Source: Streptomyces sp. SUK 48
GTDB taxonomy: Bacteria; Actinomycetota; Actinomycetes; Streptomycetales; Streptomycetaceae
Reading direction: 5' to 3'
NCBI RefSeq assembly: GCF_009650765.1
Contig: NZ_CP045740.1
Coordinates: 2,976,001-3,040,000, forward strand
Length of the DNA: 64,000 nt
Below, in pieces: positions 62,541 to 64,000 of this stretch. The notes under the pieces are model-generated. The model did no database searches, was not told where the DNA came from, and was given only the letters and a program-made list of their open reading frames with translations. The first letter of the stretch is position 1, and every line of letters begins with the position of its first letter. A program made the translations under genes and the position numbers.

Positions 62541-63524
62541 TCACACCGTGCCGAGCGCGGTGCGCAGGACGGCGACGGCCTGGGCGATGGCGGCCTCGGC
62601 GGCGTGGGTCGCGCGCAGCGCGTCGAGCATCACGAAGTCGTGGATGATGCCCTGGTAGCGCACGGCGGTCACCGGCACCCCGGCGGCCCGGAGCCGGGCG
62701 GCGTACGCCTCGCCCTCGTCCCGCAGCACGTCGGCCTCGCCGGTGACGACCAGCGCCGGGGGCAGTCCGGTGAGCTGCTCCAGGGTGGCGCGCAGCGGCG
62801 ACGCGGTGATCTCGGCGCGCTGCTTCTCGTCGGTCGTGTACTGGTCCCAGAACCACCGCATGGCGTCGCGGCGCAGGAAGTAGCCCTCGGCGAACTCGTG
62901 GTACGACGGGGTGTCGAAGGACGCGTCGGTGACCGGGTAGAACAGCACCTGCTGGAGCAGCGGGACGTCGCCGCGCTCCTTGGCCATCAGGGTGAGCGCG
63001 GCCGACATGTTGCCGCCGACCGAGTCACCGGCGACCGCGATCCGGGTGGCGTCCAGGCCGCGCTCGGCGCCCTCACGGACGACCCACTGGGCGACGGCGT
63101 AGTTCTGCTCGATGGCGACCGGGTAGCGGGCCTCGGGCGAGAGGTCGTACTCGGGGAAGACGACGGCCGCGCGGGCGCCGACGGCCAGTTCGCGGACCAG
63201 GCGGTCGTGGGTGTGGGCGTTCCCGAACACCCAGCCGGCGCCGTGGATGTAGACGATCACCGGGAGGGTGCCGGTGGCTCCGGCCGGGCGGACGACGCGG
63301 GCGCGGACGGAACCGGTGGGCCCGCCCTGCACATTCACCCACTCCTCGTCCACGGCCGGCTTCGCGGTCTCCCCGGACTGCACCTCGTCGACGGCCTTGC
63401 GGCCCTCGACCGGACCGAGGTCGAAGAGGTACGGCGGGTTCGCGGTGGCCTCGGCGAAGGCGGCGGCGGCCGGCTCCAGCACCGGGCGGGCGGCAGTCTC
63501 GGCGGACTCGGTGATCTCGGACAC
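62541..63524 (-). CDS. HSL-family (GDXG) alpha/beta-hydrolase
   Basis: 327 residues from GTG 63524, which has AGGAG six bases upstream. Hormone-sensitive-lipase features: YIHGAGWVFGN (HGGG-type oxyanion motif, third Gly is Ala), VAGDSVGGNMS (GDSxGG), acid in GEADVLRDEG, His in GIIHDFVML. Likely an esterase. Divergent from the OhrR-like regulator across a 35-bp palindrome, so probably its target. Confidence 0.9.
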   Translation of the reverse strand: MSEITESAETAARPVLEPAAAAFAEATANPPYLFDLGPVEGRKAVDEVQSGETAKPAVDEEWVNVQGGPTGSVRARVVRPAGATGTLPVIVYIHGAGWVFGNAHTHDRLVRELAVGARAAVVFPEYDLSPEARYPVAIEQNYAVAQWVVREGAERGLDATRIAVAGDSVGGNMSAALTLMAKERGDVPLLQQVLFYPVTDASFDTPSYHEFAEGYFLRRDAMRWFWDQYTTDEKQRAEITASPLRATLEQLTGLPPALVVTGEADVLRDEGEAYAARLRAAGVPVTAVRYQGIIHDFVMLDALRATHAAEAAIAQAVAVLRTALGTV

Positions 63525-63597
63525 GAGGAGCTCCTGACGGTCGGGCCGGCGGTCGGATCGGCCGGCCGGCGGGTACGAGAAGAAAGGTACCGCCCAA

Positions 63598-63632
63598 TTA
63601 GATCGCGCGCAACTAAGTTGTGCACGATCTAA
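63598..63632. promoter_or_regulatory. 35-bp palindromic operator for the MarR/OhrR-like regulator
   Basis: Inverted repeat with arms TTAGATCGCGCGCAACT (63598-63614) and AGTTGTGCACGATCTAA (63616-63632) around a single A; 15 of 17 positions match. It lies between divergent start codons (63524 and 63695). Length and AT-ended arms suit two winged-helix dimers or one OhrR dimer plus flanks. Confidence 0.75.
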
Positions 63633-63694
63633 TCGCGATCGATGGACCACTGTTAAAATGGGACTTTTCATTCACCCGAGGGAGGACGCCCGTC

Positions 63695-64000
63695 ATGGAC
63701 CAGGTCACCCACCCCGAGGCGGGCACCCCCGACCCCGAGCCGGGCACCCCCGCCCTCGCGCCGGGCTCGCTCCTGCTCCAGGACCAGCTGTGCTTCGCCC
63801 TGTACGCGGCCTCGCGCGCGGTCACCGCGCGCTACCGGCCCCTGCTGGACGAGCTGGGCCTGACCTATCCGCAGTACCTGGTGATGCTGGCCCTCTGGGA
63901 GCGGGACGCGCTCTCCGTCGGCGACCTGGGCGGCGCGCTCCAGCTGGAGTCGAGCACACTCTCCCCGCTGCTCAAACGACTGGAGTCGGCCGGTCTGGTG
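63695..64000 (+). CDS. MarR-family OhrR-like regulator, 3' end missing
   Basis: First 102 residues present. After a Pro-rich start comes [20 protein letters not shown], the OhrR-type helix with its peroxide-reactive Cys, then the winged helix ([20 protein letters not shown] ... [19 protein letters not shown]). OhrR proteins sense organic hydroperoxides by oxidation of that Cys. The RBS GAGGGAGGA is nine bases upstream. Truncated by the window edge; whether ohr follows cannot be seen. Confidence 0.88.
   Translation, partial: MDQVTHPEAGTPDPEPGTPALAPGSLLLQDQLCFALYAASRAVTARYRPLLDELGLTYPQYLVMLALWERDALSVGDLGGALQLESSTLSPLLKRLESAGLV

Overview
The window is chromosomal DNA from a Streptomyces species. 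Evidence: very high GC with strong GC bias at third codon positions, frequent GTG starts, ATGA/GTGA start-stop overlaps, and genes recognisable as DasR, SigR-RsrA, WblC, epi-isozizaene synthase with CYP170A, and AdnAB. Order and orientation resemble the dasR-nrdABS-sigR-aroA-wblC core region of S. coelicolor (from memory, not searched). No transposase, integrase, CRISPR array, rRNA or prophage module was seen.

Layout. 1-1.6 kb: 3' end of nagB and dasR, with a DasR-type operator between them. 1.8-3.7 kb: a DUF3311 protein and a sodium:solute symporter. 3.8-8.6 kb: a cobalamin riboswitch and nrdA-nrdB with the regulator nrdS. 8.7-11.2 kb: a two-gene albaflavenone operon. 11.4-16.1 kb: def, a TPR protein, sigR-rsrA, an alpha/beta hydrolase and a SRAP protein. 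16.1-19.7 kb: an M50-like protein, aroA (frameshifted here), rsgA and an SMR transporter. 19.7-24 kb: a TetR regulator, hisN, a CBS protein, catalase and its Fur-type regulator. 24.1-26.5 kb: two identical initiator tRNA genes on either side of a Sel1-repeat gene.

26.5-57 kb carries a block that, from memory, is also largely conserved in Mycobacterium: UPF0182, PPA1309-like, PDZ/Lon protease, DUF2342, an M48-like peptidase, ABC1 kinase, wblC (whiB7), uvrD2, mycoredoxin, nudC, adnB, adnA and an alkyltransferase-like protein. Inserted in it are moaE, an NAD-dependent epimerase, a NUDIX protein, three tandem AIM24-domain genes (one fused to TerD and frameshifted here) and a ThiF/E1-like protein with a RiPP-type N-terminus. 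57.7-64 kb: a large LPG-synthase-type membrane protein, a secreted S33 peptidase lipoprotein, and an esterase divergent from an OhrR-like MarR regulator across a 35-bp palindrome.

Theme: much of the window is stress biology. SigR-RsrA handles thiol stress, and mycoredoxin carries a textbook SigR promoter. The catalase and OhrR-like loci handle peroxide, WblC handles ribosome-targeting antibiotics, AdnAB, UvrD2, SRAP and the alkyltransferase-like protein handle DNA damage, and TerD/AIM24 genes are linked to envelope stress. The cis-regulatory elements visible are the dre site, B12 riboswitch, SigR promoters, CatR and OhrR palindromes, and the wblC leader with uORF and attenuator. Two genes (aroA and the TerD-AIM24 fusion) each carry an apparent one-base deletion in a GC run, which may be assembly error.
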